Shown piece after piece: positions 1 through 8,403 of a DNA stretch of 64,000 nt (its first letter is position 1; every line of letters starts with the position of its first letter). The DNA is from Planococcus liqunii. Its GTDB lineage: Bacteria > Bacillota > Bacilli > Bacillales_A > Planococcaceae. The stretch lies in contig NZ_CP129238.1 in the NCBI RefSeq assembly GCF_030413595.1, positions 2,108,001 through 2,172,000 of the forward strand. The letters run 5' to 3'. The position numbers and the translations under genes are program-made. Under the pieces are notes generated by a model that was given only the letters and a program-made list of their open reading frames with translations, was not told the origin of the DNA and did not search any database.

Positions 1-67
1 AATTATTTAATGCCAGCATGTATTCAAAAAAGTTTTTGGCTTTCTCTTTCGCTGTAATGGATTCCAT
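1..67 (-). CDS. Unknown protein, N-terminal fragment
   Basis: The first 22 codons of a gene that runs off the left edge. The ATG is preceded by a good AGAGGTG ribosome binding site about 7 bases upstream. The visible residues (starting MESITAKEKAKNFFEYM) are charged and helical, with no signal peptide. The piece is too short to assign a family. The upstream side is AT-rich and contains no other gene. Confidence 0.6.
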   Translation of the reverse strand, partial: MESITAKEKAKNFFEYMLALNN

Positions 68-290
68 CGAATACACCTCTCTTATCTTTCATTGTTGTAT
101 AAAGGTCTCATTTATTTGCCATTAACTAATTGACAATCTTAGTATGATTTTTCTTCTTTTATTCCTAATACTACCAACGATTAGGATTTTAGACAAGATG
201 ACGTGCGGGAACATAAGAAGTTTCTTCTCCGCCTCTATGTACTAAGTAATAGTTCATTGTTTTAGGCGTTTTTTGATTTCAACCACAAAA
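68..290. other. Intergenic region without a gene
   Basis: AT-rich spacer between the partial gene at the left edge and the terminator of the efflux operon. It should carry the promoter of the leftmost gene, on the minus strand. I see no open frame with a ribosome binding site and no convincing operator. Confidence 0.5.
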
Positions 291-320
291 ACAGCCTTCA
301 GTAAAATTATTGAAGGCTGT
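285..320 (-). terminator. Intrinsic terminator of the efflux operon
   Basis: A perfect 10-bp stem (ACAGCCTTCA / TGAAGGCTGT, 291-300 and 311-320) with a 10-base loop. On the minus strand it is followed by a T-run, and it lies about 80 bases after the permease stop codon. Confidence 0.85.
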
Positions 321-398
321 TTGAATATACGTATGCAGTTAGATGATGCAATGCAATGATCTATTCCTCCATTCGAATCTAGTAACAACCCTCTTGCC

Positions 399-1571
399 TT
401 ATGTACTCCTCAAAGCATCGATCGGATTCAACCTCGACGCTTTTCGTGCAGGGGCGAATCCGAAGATGATGCCAATCGACATGGAGAATCCGAGAGACAA
501 AAAGACGGTTAACGGAGACAACAGGAAGCTGGTGTCCATGACTGAACAGATGGCAAAAGCTGTCAGGATGCCGGATATCACGCCAATCAGTCCGCCAATC
601 AGCGATAAAAAGACCGCTTCGAGCAGGAATTGCTGCTGGATTCGCTTTGGCTCCGCTCCAAGCGCTTTGCGGAGACCGATTTCAGCCGTTCTTTCTGTAA
701 CAGAAACAAGCATCATATTCATAATGCCGATTCCTCCCACCAGGAGAGAAATAGAAGCAATCCCGATAAGCAGCATGGACAATGTTGTGATCATTTGATT
801 AATGGTCGACAGCATTTCCTGTGTATTGCGAATTGCAAAGCCATTTTCCTGGTTGTCATAGGCATCATTCAGCGTCGCTTCAATGGCGCGCGTGGTTTTG
901 TCCGCTTCTGTGGAGTCTTCCATATAAACATCGGTTGCCATGATATAGTTGGTTCCGAGCAGCTGCATCGAAGTTGTGTAAGGGACGATCACCGTCTCAT
1001 TAATGGAACTTGACGAAAAGGCATGCGATTGCTGGAGTGTCCCGATGACGGTGAAGTTGATGCCGCCAATCAATATGCTTTTTCCGATGGGGTTTTCGCC
1101 GTAGAACATTTCTTCGGCAATCGCAGAGCCGATCAAGCTGACTTTGTTTTCACTTTGGGTGTCCAACGGATTGATTCCTCTTCCGGTTTCAATGACGTCT
1201 GTGTTTTTTGTAAAATAAACATCGTTTCTCCCGGTGACGGTTACTTGTTCTTTGACGGTGCCTCCCGCTGCAATGGTTGTGAAGCCGGTAACGTTCGGCG
1301 ACACACCGGACACATTGTCAATGTCGCCCAGGCGCTCGATGTCCTGGTGGAGCAGCCCCGTTTGTAAAGGGGAGCCGAGAGTCGAGACAACGATCCGGTC
1401 CGCTTTGAACGTCGCAAAATCGTTGGTCATGTCGTTGGTCACGCCTTTGACGATGGTAATCAGCGTGATGATGGAAGCGACGCCAATGACGATGCCGAGG
1501 ATCGTCAGTGCCGAACGCATTTTGTTGTGAAGAACGTTCATCCAGCTCATTTTCAAGTTTTCCCTTAGCAT
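399..1571 (-). CDS. MacB/YknZ-type ABC transporter permease
   Basis: Integral membrane subunit of a tripartite efflux ABC transporter. The 390-residue protein has the MacB/FtsX layout. It opens with an amphipathic stretch (WMNVLHNKMRSALTILGIVIG) and a first membrane helix (about 20-42). A large extracytoplasmic MacB-PCD domain follows (about 45-265), then three helices (about 268-295, 322-345, 355-375), and it ends RKASRLNPIDALRST, typical of the family. It overlaps the ATPase gene by 7 bases and is the last gene of a three-gene operon (fusion protein, ATPase, permease), the same order as B. subtilis yknX-yknY-yknZ. In that family the role is export of toxic peptides or drugs; the substrate here is unknown. 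Confidence 0.92.
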   Translation of the reverse strand: MLRENLKMSWMNVLHNKMRSALTILGIVIGVASIITLITIVKGVTNDMTNDFATFKADRIVVSTLGSPLQTGLLHQDIERLGDIDNVSGVSPNVTGFTTIAAGGTVKEQVTVTGRNDVYFTKNTDVIETGRGINPLDTQSENKVSLIGSAIAEEMFYGENPIGKSILIGGINFTVIGTLQQSHAFSSSSINETVIVPYTTSMQLLGTNYIMATDVYMEDSTEADKTTRAIEATLNDAYDNQENGFAIRNTQEMLSTINQMITTLSMLLIGIASISLLVGGIGIMNMMLVSVTERTAEIGLRKALGAEPKRIQQQFLLEAVFLSLIGGLIGVISGILTAFAICSVMDTSFLLSPLTVFLSLGFSMSIGIIFGFAPARKASRLNPIDALRST

Positions 1572-2254
1572 CCGGCTTCCTCCTCCCTCAGATGGCCGTC
1601 GAGGATATGGAAAACCCGTCCCGCGTTTTTCGCGATTTCCGGGTCGTGCGTAATCATGATAATCGATTTCCCTTCCTGGTTTAACTGATGGAAAAGTGAC
1701 ATGATCTGCTTGCCGGTCTTTTGGTCGAGCGCGCCCGTCGGTTCGTCGGCGAGCAGAATCGTCGGTTCCGTCACCATCGCCCGCGCAATGGCCACCCGCT
1801 GTTGCTGGCCGCCCGACAGTTGGCTGGGCAAATGCTCCATTCGTTCTTCGAGGCCGACTCTGGCCAGCATATCCGCTGCCCGCCGCTCGCGTTCTTTCGC
1901 CGGGAGTCCTGCATATACGAGTGGCAGTTCCACATTCAGCCGGGCACTTAAACGCGGCAGCAGATGAAACTGCTGAAACACAAAACCGATTTCCTTGTTG
2001 CGGATTGACGCCAGTTTGGTTTCATCCAATTCCTGCACCCTTTGCTGCGACAAGCGGTACTCGCCGCCCGTCGGGGTGTCGAGGCAGCCGATCATGTTCA
2101 TCAGCGTGGATTTGCCGGAACCCGATGGGCCCAGGATGGCCACAAAGTCGCCTTTGTTTACGGACAAGTCTATCTGGTCGAGCACCACCTGTTCTTCTCC
2201 ACCCAGAAAATACGATTTGCTGATGCCGGTCATTTTTAAAATTTGCTCCACCAT
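1565..2254 (-). CDS. MacB/YknY-type ABC transporter ATP-binding protein
   Basis: Cytoplasmic ATPase that powers the adjacent permease. The 229 residues form one nucleotide-binding domain: Walker [10 protein letters not shown] (about 40-48), Q-loop [10 protein letters not shown], signature [14 protein letters not shown], Walker [13 protein letters not shown] and the switch His in MITHDPE. These are the hallmarks of the LolD/MacB subfamily. The start is well placed: a near-complete anti-16S match (GGAGGTGATC) sits 7-8 bases upstream and overlaps the stop codon of the preceding fusion-protein gene, so translation of the two is probably coupled. Confidence 0.94.
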   Translation of the reverse strand: MVEQILKMTGISKSYFLGGEEQVVLDQIDLSVNKGDFVAILGPSGSGKSTLMNMIGCLDTPTGGEYRLSQQRVQELDETKLASIRNKEIGFVFQQFHLLPRLSARLNVELPLVYAGLPAKERERRAADMLARVGLEERMEHLPSQLSGGQQQRVAIARAMVTEPTILLADEPTGALDQKTGKQIMSLFHQLNQEGKSIIMITHDPEIAKNAGRVFHILDGHLREEEAGC

Positions 2255-2263
2255 GATGCTTGA

Positions 2264-3124
2264 TCACCTCCAGAAAAGCTCTTCCAACAGCCCTTCTTCT
2301 CCAGTCGAATACATGACGCTTTCTCCGGCTGATACACCGCTGACCACTTCCACGATCATGCCGTCATTGATGCCTGTCGTAATGGCTTTTTCTTTCGGCT
2401 CTCCTTCTTCTGACGGCAGCAGCACATAAGGTTCGTTTTCATCGTCAAAAAGGATGACATCCATAGGCAGCGTCGTCACAGCCAGTGCTTCATCCTTCAC
2501 GATTTTTGCTTCTGTGCTCATGCCTATGCGCAAGTCGCTATCCCGTTGCAGGTCCATCGCCACCATAAAATACGAAACGCCGTTTTCGTTGACCGCTTCT
2601 TTTGAGATGTCGCTTATGGTGCCTCCCAGTTCTTTGCCGAGTGCGTTGATGCTAACGTTAACTTTTTGGCCGATTTCCAAGAACCTAAAGCTGAATTCGT
2701 CCACTTTGACGTTTGTTTTGTAATTTTTGTAGTCGACAATTTTCATCATCTCCATGCCGGCATTCACTTGGGTGTTTTTCTTGATGCGAATATTTGAAAC
2801 TTCGCCATTTATCGTTGCCTTTATATTTTCTCCTAACGACGTTACCATCAGCACGTCACCATTTTTGACTTGATCTCCCTGCTTCACTTTGATGTCGCAA
2901 ATTTGCATCGGTTTTTCGCTAATGACCGTTTCCCTGTTTTGGGTGTCAATGATGCCTGGGAAATTAGAATACGTCGTTATATTTCCAGTTTTGGCGACCT
3001 CTGCCTGGAAAGCTCCTGTCCCTTTTGGCATAAAAATAGCAGCTGCTGCTATCGCTAGAACCAAAATGCCAATGATGCTCCAGAGCATCCACTTCTTCGT
3101 TTTCCGTTTAGTACTAGCAGTCAT
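2264..3124 (-). CDS. HlyD/YknX-type membrane fusion protein
   Basis: Periplasmic-adaptor-like (RND/HlyD family) subunit of the efflux system, 286 residues. It has an N-terminal basic stretch and a single membrane anchor (about 11-30). Next come a lipoyl/barrel-sandwich half (VISEKPMQICDIKVKQGDQV), a beta-barrel region, and a C-terminal part ending with the usual 'V..G...GE.V' pattern. I place the start at MTASTKRKTKKW because GGAGG lies 8 bases before this ATG. A longer frame of 18 more codons exists but has no ribosome binding site. It is the first gene of the operon. Confidence 0.9.
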   Translation of the reverse strand: MTASTKRKTKKWMLWSIIGILVLAIAAAAIFMPKGTGAFQAEVAKTGNITTYSNFPGIIDTQNRETVISEKPMQICDIKVKQGDQVKNGDVLMVTSLGENIKATINGEVSNIRIKKNTQVNAGMEMMKIVDYKNYKTNVKVDEFSFRFLEIGQKVNVSINALGKELGGTISDISKEAVNENGVSYFMVAMDLQRDSDLRIGMSTEAKIVKDEALAVTTLPMDVILFDDENEPYVLLPSEEGEPKEKAITTGINDGMIVEVVSGVSAGESVMYSTGEEGLLEELFWR

Positions 3125-3308
3125 ATTTTTCGCCTCCATTGCTGGCAATACTTCTGGATCTCCATTGGAAAATCCCATAGCTTCTTTTTTACTTGCGTCT
3201 AATCCTTTGCAATCCCCACTTTATGTATTGAAAAAATGATATTTTTATTATTTTTAACGTATTTATAATATCACGAATTAATTATTTATTCAGTCTTTTT
3301 AAAGGTTT

Positions 3309-3599
3309 TTGTTTTTACCCTTTTTCATTCTAGTTTCACTTTTTCCTTTTATAAGCACACAGAACATGAAACTTCACTTCAATCGCAGCCATGTAGGACC
3401 AAGTCCCTTCTATATCTACACGGTGGCTGTGTCGTACACGCCGCTTCATGACAAGGCGGTGGCAACTGTCAAAGCCGTCGGTCCTGTCGAAATCCAGAAA
3501 GACCAGAAAAGAAGCAAAACCTTGAATGCCATGGAGAATATTCAAAAGGCTGTAGACAGGAATCGTCTCGGGTTCAAGCGCAAATATGTAAGATGTTAA
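3309..3599 (+). pseudogene. Possible gene remnant, function unknown
   Basis: A 96-codon open frame in a 600-bp gap. Its second half (from about 3390) has more GC than the surrounding spacer and a protein-like composition (for example AVATVKAVGPVEIQKDQKR and KTLNAMENIQKAVDRNRLGF). The first 20 codons read through AT-rich spacer and there is no ribosome binding site. It could be the tail of a decayed gene or chance. I do not recognise a family. Confidence 0.2.
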
Positions 3600-3614
3600 A
3601 ACAAATGCGATTCA

Positions 3615-3658
3615 AAAACCCCTGGATTTCACAATCATCTGTGAGAATCCAGGGGTTT
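3615..3658 (-). terminator. Terminator of the TRAP operon
   Basis: A long hairpin (AACCCCTGGATT paired with AATCCAGGGGTT, with an inner TCACA/TGTGA extension) followed by T-rich sequence on both strands. It lies about 70 bases after the DctM stop on the minus strand and may work in both directions. Confidence 0.8.
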
Positions 3659-3730
3659 TCTGTTATTTCTTTTTTGATTTTAATCAATGCAGCAAGAATC
3701 GCTTACGAATTCTAATTGTTTTTCTTTCAA

Positions 3731-5020
3731 TTATTCATATAGATTCGGCAACCACATCGACAGGGCCGGAACGAACGTGATGATGGCCAAACAAATGATC
3801 ATCGCCAGCAAGAACGGCAAAACGGAAACAGCGATCCGTTCAAACTGGACACCGCCGACACTCGACGCCACAAACAAGTTGACCCCAAGCGGCGGTGTGA
3901 TAAAGCCGATCGCCAAGTTGGCAACCAAGATGACGCCGAAATGGATCGGGTCAACGCCTACTGCGACCACAATCGGCAACAGAATCGGTGTTAAGACGAC
4001 GAGTGCTGAAATCGTATCGATAAACATCCCGACTACCAGCAGCAACAGGTTGATGGCAATCAAAATGACAAGTGGATTTGTCGATAAATTGGTCAGGTAA
4101 CCGGAGATGGCTCCCGGAATCTGTTCGATCGTCATGAAATAGGCAAATGACACAGACAGCCCGATAATGATCATCGTGGTGGCATTGATGACAATCGACT
4201 GGCGGAAACTCTCATACAGGCCTTCCCATGACAATTCCTTGTAGACGAACTTGCCGATGATGATGGCGTAAACTACCGCAACGACGGCTGCTTCTGTCGG
4301 CGAGAAAATTCCGCCGTAGATGCCGCCGAGAATGATGACCGGAATCAGCAACGCCCATTTTGCTTCCCAGAACGTTCTGATGACTTCTTTGAATTCAAAG
4401 TTTGAAGCTTCTCCCGCTTCTGGCTTGTAGCCGCGTTTTCTGGAGATCAAATAAGCGGTGATCAATAGGGCCACACCAATCAACAGCCCGGGCAGGATTC
4501 CAGCCAGGAACATGCTGCCGACCGACACGCCGCCGATGACGCCGTACAACACAAATGGAATGCTTGGCGGAATGATGACGCCGATTGAACCGGCCGAAGC
4601 TGCAACGGCTGAAGCAAAGCCGCCTTCATATTTGCGCGCAATCATCGCCGGAATCATAAAGCCGCCGATTGCCGCGACAGTAGCCGGGCCTGACCCGGAT
4701 ATGGCCGCGAAAAACATACAGGCGACAATCGTCACCATAGAGAGCCCGCCGGTCATCCAGCCGACCAAAGAAGACGCAAGCGCCAACAGCCTCTTGGACA
4801 CACCGCCCTTGCCCATTAAAACACCGGCCAGCATAAAGAACGGAATTGCCAGCAACGGAAACGAGTCGAGCGACGTAAACGCTTTTTGCGTAATGATGCT
4901 AAGAGGCAGATTGGTACCGAAGTAAATCGCAGTCAAGGCGGAAACGCCAAGTGCGAAGGCGATTGGAACACCGATAAATAAACAGACAAATAAAGTACCG
5001 AATAACAGGGCTATCGTCAT
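3731..5020 (-). CDS. dctM: TRAP transporter large permease, DctM family
   Basis: Large membrane subunit of a TRAP transporter, which imports organic acids using the sodium or proton gradient. The 429-residue protein is almost entirely membrane helices (about 11-12), with the conserved GSGPATVAAIGGFMIPAM and SAGSIGVIIPPSIPFVLYG segments of the DctM family. It overlaps dctQ by 4 bases (ATGA), so the two permease subunits are translationally coupled. The upstream dctP and GntR genes complete the operon. The sequence does not give the substrate. Confidence 0.95.
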   Translation of the reverse strand: MTIALLFGTLFVCLFIGVPIAFALGVSALTAIYFGTNLPLSIITQKAFTSLDSFPLLAIPFFMLAGVLMGKGGVSKRLLALASSLVGWMTGGLSMVTIVACMFFAAISGSGPATVAAIGGFMIPAMIARKYEGGFASAVAASAGSIGVIIPPSIPFVLYGVIGGVSVGSMFLAGILPGLLIGVALLITAYLISRKRGYKPEAGEASNFEFKEVIRTFWEAKWALLIPVIILGGIYGGIFSPTEAAVVAVVYAIIIGKFVYKELSWEGLYESFRQSIVINATTMIIIGLSVSFAYFMTIEQIPGAISGYLTNLSTNPLVILIAINLLLLVVGMFIDTISALVVLTPILLPIVVAVGVDPIHFGVILVANLAIGFITPPLGVNLFVASSVGGVQFERIAVSVLPFLLAMIICLAIITFVPALSMWLPNLYE

Positions 5021-5511
5021 GCTGGAAGGTCCCCTCCCTTATGCATTTCGTAATCGCCTTTCCAGATCTGGATCAGTTGCTGGATCAAGCGGACACACAT
5101 ACCGATGCCGCCAAGTGGGACAGCCAAAAATGGAATCCACATTGGCAATTGCATGGCCGGTGTGACTTGACCGTTGGCCATGCTCGCAAGTACCAAATCC
5201 GTTCCGAAATATGCCAAAAACAAAGCCATTCCAAACCAAATGATTACACTGATACTTTCCAATACCTTTCGCGTCACCCCTTCAAAACGGGTAACAAAGG
5301 CCTCCACCCGGATATGTTCCCGCAATTTGACCGCGTAACTTGCACCGATCCACACCTGGAAAATATGTATATAACGGGCCATTTCCTCAGTCCAGCTCGG
5401 CGCACTGGAAAATACATAACGTCCGACCACTTGGCCGAATATCAAAACTACCATGACGACTAGCGTCAGGACTAAAAACGCTTCTTCTGCTTTTTCAAAC
5501 TTCTTGATCAT
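5017..5511 (-). CDS. dctQ: TRAP transporter small permease, DctQ family
   Basis: Small membrane subunit of the TRAP transporter, 164 residues with four predicted helices and the typical 'RY.F....SWTEE.AR' segment (GRYVFSSAPSWTEEMARY) after helix 1. I start at MIKKFEKAEE because AAAGGA lies 9 bases upstream. A TTG six codons earlier lacks a ribosome binding site. It sits between dctP and dctM and overlaps dctM by 4 bases. Confidence 0.92.
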   Translation of the reverse strand: MIKKFEKAEEAFLVLTLVVMVVLIFGQVVGRYVFSSAPSWTEEMARYIHIFQVWIGASYAVKLREHIRVEAFVTRFEGVTRKVLESISVIIWFGMALFLAYFGTDLVLASMANGQVTPAMQLPMWIPFLAVPLGGIGMCVRLIQQLIQIWKGDYEMHKGGDLPA

Positions 5512-5580
5512 TTCCACACATCCTTTCAAAAACGAAGAACCAAGGAAATGCTTCCTTGATTCTTCAACTGTAGTGTCTTT

Positions 5581-6609
5581 TTACTCTTCATTCGCAGCAA
5601 GCGCCTGATCGATCAATACTTTGTCGATTTGGCCTTCGTATTTCGTATAAACGGATTCTGCAGCTTCACGGAATGCATTGCGCTGGTCGTCCGTCAAATC
5701 GTTGACTTTCATGCCTTCTGCTTCCAGTTGATCCAAAAACTCTTTATCTTGCTGTTGCGCCAATTCGCGCTGCTCGGTGCGGAATTCTTCTGAAGCTTCC
5801 ATAACCAAGTCCTGCAGATCTGACGGCAAGGTGTTGTAGAAATCATTGTTCACCAATAGCGCTGTTGCTGCATAGACATGCCCCGTCAATGTCAGATAAT
5901 CCTGCACTTCATAAAATTTGTTTGTGTAGTACAAGGAAATTGGGCAGTCCATCGCGTCATAGGTTCCTTGCTGAAGCGCGGTGTACAATTCGCCGAAAGC
6001 AAATGGCGATGCGTTTGCACCAAATGCTTTGAATGTATCGGTATGCAGCGGACTTTCCAACGTCCGCATTTTCAAGCCTTCCATGTCTTCCGGTTTTTCA
6101 ATCGGACCTTCGTTATTGGATACATGGCGGAAACCGTTTTCGCCAAATACCAGCCCTTTAATGCCGTTGTTTTCCAGATCCGCCAGTAGTTCAGTTCCCA
6201 AATCTCCATCAAGCGCACGATAAGCAGCTTCGTTGTTATTGAACAGGAACGGCAAATCAAACACCTGGAATTTCTCGTTGAACGATGCCATTGCCGCAAC
6301 CGCTGGAATCGTCATCTCGACGTTTCCGAGCTGCACCGCTTCAATCGCTTCGCGGTCAGAGCCGTAAAGCTGGCCGTTCGGATAAAGTTCCACTTTCAAG
6401 CGGCCATCCGATTCTTTCTCCAATTTCTCTTTAAAAGCTACTGCTGCCACATGGGACGATTGTTCTTCCGGCACCAAATGCGCCAAACGGATGGTGAAAG
6501 TTTCTCCACTTGACTCCCCGCCCTCCGACGATGAACCGCCGCTGTCCGGACGGCCACAAGCTGATAAGACAAATAATGCAATAAGTAATAATCCAAGTAT
6601 TTTTTTCAT
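5581..6609 (-). CDS. dctP: TRAP transporter solute-binding lipoprotein, DctP family
   Basis: Extracellular receptor that captures the substrate and hands it to DctQM. The 342-residue precursor has a lipoprotein signal peptide with lipobox LSAC (Cys18) and a Ser/Gly/Glu-rich linker. The DctP fold follows, including the region GLKMRTLESPLHTDTFKAFG, where family members carry the Arg that binds the substrate carboxylate, and ELYTALQQGTYDA. The start codon overlaps the stop of the regulator gene by 4 bases, so receptor and regulator are co-expressed. A C4-dicarboxylate or sugar-acid substrate is likely from the family but not proven. Confidence 0.93.
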   Translation of the reverse strand: MKKILGLLLIALFVLSACGRPDSGGSSSEGGESSGETFTIRLAHLVPEEQSSHVAAVAFKEKLEKESDGRLKVELYPNGQLYGSDREAIEAVQLGNVEMTIPAVAAMASFNEKFQVFDLPFLFNNNEAAYRALDGDLGTELLADLENNGIKGLVFGENGFRHVSNNEGPIEKPEDMEGLKMRTLESPLHTDTFKAFGANASPFAFGELYTALQQGTYDAMDCPISLYYTNKFYEVQDYLTLTGHVYAATALLVNNDFYNTLPSDLQDLVMEASEEFRTEQRELAQQQDKEFLDQLEAEGMKVNDLTDDQRNAFREAAESVYTKYEGQIDKVLIDQALAANEE

Positions 6610-7271
6610 AGATCCTCCCGTGTGATGTATTTCAGCAACCGGTATTCAATGTTGTTTAAATGGACGGCCAGTTGCTGTTTGGCCTCCTGAAAATTTCCCT
6701 GTTCAATCGCTTCGATAATGGCCAAATGTTCGGCATAGGCCATTTTTGAACTGCCGGCAATCGTATCAGATACAAGCATAAACGCCCGGCTGCCTCCGGT
6801 ATTGATGCCTTTGATGATTTCTTTCAAGCGTCTGTTCCGATGGTTGCTGCACAATAACGAGTGGAATTCCTCATCCAAATCCATGAACCGGACAAAGTCT
6901 TTTTCCTGAATCGCTTGCCGCTGAAGTTCAGCGTTTTGTTTCATGTCCGCCACGATGCGCTCTAGATCTGCTTCCGGCCATTCCTGAAGTCCGTAAATTT
7001 CCAGCAATCGCCGAAGTTCCATAATCTCTTCAACGTCTTGCTGGGTGAAATCAGCGACGACGGCCGGCCTTGGCTGCTTCAACTCGATAAGCGCATCAAC
7101 AGCCAATCTTTTCAATGCTTCCCTAAGTGGAGTTCGGCTGATTCCAAGTTCCATTGCCAGCTTTTCTTCCGGCAATTCATCTCCGGGTTTTAGTTCGCCA
7201 ATCATAATCAACTTTTTGATGTATTCATAAGCTTGTTCGGCAAGTGTGACTTTTTTCGCTATCTTCTTCAT
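6606..7271 (-). CDS. GntR/FadR-family regulator (FCD domain)
   Basis: Transcription factor of 221 residues. An N-terminal winged helix (about 12-75, with ELGISRTPLREALKRL as the recognition helix) is followed by an all-helical FCD ligand-binding domain (about 80-215). The FCD domain carries the D/H/H metal-binding pattern expected for organic-acid sensing (DLDEEFHSLL and a later AEHLAIIEAI). It is the first gene of the TRAP operon and faces a palindromic operator 32 bases upstream of its start. It therefore most likely represses its own operon and releases it when the transported acid binds. Confidence 0.92.
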   Translation of the reverse strand: MKKIAKKVTLAEQAYEYIKKLIMIGELKPGDELPEEKLAMELGISRTPLREALKRLAVDALIELKQPRPAVVADFTQQDVEEIMELRRLLEIYGLQEWPEADLERIVADMKQNAELQRQAIQEKDFVRFMDLDEEFHSLLCSNHRNRRLKEIIKGINTGGSRAFMLVSDTIAGSSKMAYAEHLAIIEAIEQGNFQEAKQQLAVHLNNIEYRLLKYITREDL

Positions 7272-7302
7272 GGTTCCTCCTTCCTACATAAATAATCATA
7301 AC

Positions 7303-7321
7303 AGTGTATACTGTATACACT
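7303..7321. promoter_or_regulatory. Palindromic operator for the GntR regulator
   Basis: A 19-bp inverted repeat, AGTGTATAC-T-GTATACACT, perfect in both 9-bp arms. FadR-subfamily GntR operators are usually short palindromes of this kind, and it sits directly upstream of the regulator's own start. Assignment to this protein is by position and symmetry. Confidence 0.75.
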
Positions 7322-7544
7322 CAGTATATGGTAATGGTTTTAAGATGTAAATGTAATTTTCGGAATTAATTGACTTCTCAAACAATTTGCATCAACAAAG
7401 TAGAAAGTTAGGTGGAAATATTTCAAGAAAAACAACCAATCTTTTGATGTGAATCCAAGGCGTCTTCGCTACAATAAAAGAAACGGTTCAAGGACTCGGA
7501 CACAGTAATGGCTTATTAAATGCATAACGCAAGGAGGTAGCAGG

Positions 7545-8330
7545 TTGGAAACCCTATTAGTTTTTAGAAGTTCATTTTCGAATAAGTTTTGGAAAATCAC
7601 CGTTGCCGACACTTCGTTCGCCGTCAACTACGGAAAAATCGGTACAGCAGGTTCCGTCAACGTCAAAGACTTCCCGACGCCGGAAGCCTGCAAAAAAGAA
7701 GCCCACCGCCTCATTCAGTCCAAACTTAAAAAAGGCTATCAGCCGGCGGTGTCGACCGATCCGCTCATCAAAGAAAGTGCCATGACCGAAGCTTACTTTT
7801 GGCAACTGCTCGACCGCTGCAAGGAAAAAGGCGATGAGCCAGACGAACAGATGGAGTGGCTTGCTTCCCAATTGGCGAAAGGGTCCGTAATTGATATTTT
7901 GAGTTTTGATTCCATTTTGAAAAAGCATTACAGCCAGTCTTATACCTCCGATTTGTGGGCTGCTGCCTATATTGCCATGGGCGGCTGTTCGGATGACTGC
8001 TTTGATTATTTCCGGGCGTGGCTCCTGTACCTCGGGAAGGATGTCTATTATGAAGCCATTGAAGATCCCGAAGCGCTTCTGCCCTATTTCGGGCTTTTGC
8101 AGGAACAGGAAGAAATCCCGCAGCTGGAAGAATTCTTAATGGTCGCTTGTGAGGCTTTTGAAGAGAAAACCGGCCGGGACATGGAAGATTATTGGAAGCT
8201 TTATGATCAGTTGATGCAAGACGATGACCCGGATCCGGATATCGACTTCGATTGGGATGAGGACGATGAAGAAGGGCTGAGCCGCATGTTTCCGCAGCTG
8301 TGGGCAGTTTATGGAGAGAACCCGTTATAA
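7545..8330 (+). CDS. WGR domain - DUF4240 protein
   Basis: 261-residue cytoplasmic protein of unknown role. Residues 1-70 form a WGR domain (KFWKITVADTSFAVNYGKIG, then KEAHRLIQSKLKKGY), a nucleic-acid-binding module best known from PARPs. Residues about 80-200 match DUF4240 (FWQLLDRCKEKGDEPDEQ, then AAYIAMGGCSDDCFDYFRAW). The tail is very acidic (DDDPDPDIDFDWDEDDEE). The start is TTG with a strong AAGGAGG 7 bases upstream. It is a single gene facing away from the GntR operon, with a shared bidirectional terminator downstream. Confidence 0.88.
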   Translation: METLLVFRSSFSNKFWKITVADTSFAVNYGKIGTAGSVNVKDFPTPEACKKEAHRLIQSKLKKGYQPAVSTDPLIKESAMTEAYFWQLLDRCKEKGDEPDEQMEWLASQLAKGSVIDILSFDSILKKHYSQSYTSDLWAAAYIAMGGCSDDCFDYFRAWLLYLGKDVYYEAIEDPEALLPYFGLLQEQEEIPQLEEFLMVACEAFEEKTGRDMEDYWKLYDQLMQDDDPDPDIDFDWDEDDEEGLSRMFPQLWAVYGENPL

Positions 8331-8342
8331 GAAACAAAGGAA

Positions 8343-8385
8343 AAGGGAAACAAAGCACCGGACGCACCGGACATTGTTTCCCTTT
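8343..8385. terminator. Bidirectional terminator
   Basis: AAAGGGAAACAA and TTGTTTCCCTTT pair around a GC-rich loop between two convergent genes (WGR-DUF4240 and the SMP-30-like gene). The A-rich and T-rich flanks allow termination in both directions. Confidence 0.75.
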
Positions 8386-8403
8386 CGTGTTTGTGATCTT
8401 AAT

